From positions 1 to 40,915 of the forward strand of contig JAMONY010000007.1 in NCBI GenBank assembly GCA_027066325.1: 40,915 nt of DNA, in the 5' to 3' direction. Within the stretch, counting starts at the first letter, position 1; each line of letters begins with the position of its first letter. Positions 40,148 to 40,915 of this stretch are shown in pieces. Made by a program: the position numbers and the translations under genes. Source of the DNA: Helicobacteraceae bacterium (GTDB lineage Bacteria; Campylobacterota; Campylobacteria; Campylobacterales; Sulfurimonadaceae). A model generated the notes under the pieces. The model saw only the letters and a program-made list of their open reading frames with translations, did not search any database and was not told the DNA's origin.

Positions 40148-40915
40148 ATGAACAAATTTAGAGTATCACTGTTATCTGTTGTAGCAGTAGTTGCGCTTGG
40201 TGGGTGTGGCTCATCAGTATCGGTAGGAAAAGAGGATACGGCTAGTAGTACTGCACTTATTAAGGGCACAGTACCAGGAACTCTTATAGAGGCTTTTTGT
40301 AAAGATGGAAGTTATCACAAAACAGTATCTATTAAAGATGGGAGTACAAAACACCCATTTATGATCACTGTACCCAGAGGTGTTGAGTGTAGTATTGTTA
40401 TGAGTACAAATGAGCAGACTCAAGATAGCATTATCATCACACCAATAGCATTCTCAAATGGAACCAATAGCGGAGCCTTTATAACTCTTGATACCAATAT
40501 CTTAGAGATAGGATATGTAGATCTTAAACTCAATAGAGCAGATATTAATGATACTAACTTAGATAGTGTAGTAGATCAGCCTCTACTTGTAAACATAGAT
40601 AGCGCAGTAGAGGTGAAATTAAACTCTGCTGGCACAATGGATAGAGATGGTGATGGCATCATAGATCTTTTTGAAGATACAGATAGTGACGGTATTGTAA
40701 ACCATTATGATGCAGATGATGATGGAGATGCGATCGCAGATGTAGATGATAATGACAACAACAACGACAATATCCCAGATAATGACTCTGATCAAGATGG
40801 TGTAGAGGATCAGTACGATATAGATGATGACAATAACGGCATAAGAGATAAAGATGAGAAAGATAACAGAAAAGATGATGATCGAGACGATGATGATGAC
40901 GACGATGACGATGAC
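40148..40915 (+). CDS. lipoprotein with calcium-type Asp repeats (3' end outside window)
   Basis: The frame is open from ATG 40148 to the last base, so 256 residues are visible. The N-terminus VVAVVALGGCGSS is a lipobox with Cys20. A middle domain of about 140 residues has two Cys (EAFCKD, GVECS). From about residue 155 there are tandem thrombospondin-type-3/EF-like repeats: DRDGDGIIDLFEDTDSDG, then DADDDGDAIADVDD and further, followed by a nearly pure Asp run at the window edge. Such repeats bind Ca2+. The Asp run is coded by GAT/GAC as in the neighbouring DUF3570 gene. It is divergent from tlpA across 153 bases. Likely cell-surface or periplasmic, tethered; function unknown. Confidence 0.8.
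   Translation, partial: MNKFRVSLLSVVAVVALGGCGSSVSVGKEDTASSTALIKGTVPGTLIEAFCKDGSYHKTVSIKDGSTKHPFMITVPRGVECSIVMSTNEQTQDSIIITPIAFSNGTNSGAFITLDTNILEIGYVDLKLNRADINDTNLDSVVDQPLLVNIDSAVEVKLNSAGTMDRDGDGIIDLFEDTDSDGIVNHYDADDDGDAIADVDDNDNNNDNIPDNDSDQDGVEDQYDIDDDNNGIRDKDEKDNRKDDDRDDDDDDDDDD

Noticed and set aside
1-40915. Mobile elements, integrases, toxin-antitoxin pairs or tRNA genes
   Set aside because: None was recognised in either strand; base composition and gene style look uniform across the window.

Overview
The window looks like ordinary chromosome from a free-living member of the Campylobacterota (the former Epsilonproteobacteria, Sulfurimonas/Sulfuricurvum/Sulfurovum-like). The reasons are the AT-rich, extremely compact layout (stop/start overlaps almost everywhere, no intergenic gap above 300 bases), a RecG of about 600 residues, promoters that mostly show a good (often TGn-extended) -10 box with little or no -35, and the gene content: HemJ, oadGAB followed by argD, PilT beside transaldolase, and an LptG-type permease between pth and lysA. 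The assignment is inferred from protein features; no database search was made. No tRNA, rRNA, insertion sequence, prophage or CRISPR was seen.

Layout. 1-2620 (+): the end of one prepilin-like gene, a second minor prepilin, and recG. 2588-3053 (-): two small unknown genes, one a coiled coil. They diverge from uvrB (+) across a perfect 17-bp inverted repeat that places a -10 box on each strand. 5140-8515 (+): rpe, trpF, a DnaQ-family exonuclease, ybeY and a Ca2+/Na+ antiporter. 8519-9842 (+): a tetR gene and an exported AhpD-like gene, each preceded by the same GTACC-N4-GGTAC palindrome, so they probably form a small regulon. 9839-12636 (-): hpf, an outer-membrane barrel (possibly PagL-like), hemJ and der, followed upstream by an MFS transporter. 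14007-20637 (+): trpS, tal, pilT, rplY, pth, an LptG/LptF permease and lysA. 20653-30998 (-): a twelve-gene directon led by the sodium-pump decarboxylase genes oadG-oadA-oadB, then a shortened molybdopterin-oxidoreductase-like gene, argD, a TolC-like gene, a MidA-like methyltransferase, thiS, a small unknown, an M48 protease, prmC and a DUF4149 membrane protein. 31197-35078 (+): a REC-GAF-PAS-GGDEF diguanylate cyclase, ppa, two small membrane proteins and pyrC. 35098-37224 (-): a response regulator, a histidine kinase and a monohaem cytochrome c. 37277-39994 (-): tlpA-like thioredoxin, DUF4266 lipoprotein, DUF3570 outer-membrane protein and apbE. 40148 to the end (+): a divergent lipoprotein with Asp-rich calcium-type repeats, cut by the window edge.

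The most interesting part is 37.3-40.9 kb. The DUF3570 barrel carries four exact matches to the D-x-x-[S/T]-G-A-[S/T] motif that ApbE enzymes flavinylate, and it is co-transcribed with an ApbE homologue, a thioredoxin and a tiny lipoprotein ending in a Gly/Cys tail. The ApbE has no visible signal peptide and lacks an expected metal ligand. I infer an outer-membrane redox module carrying several covalent FMN groups, possibly serving extracytoplasmic electron transfer. The neighbouring cytochrome and two-component system may belong to it, but that is only suggested by position.
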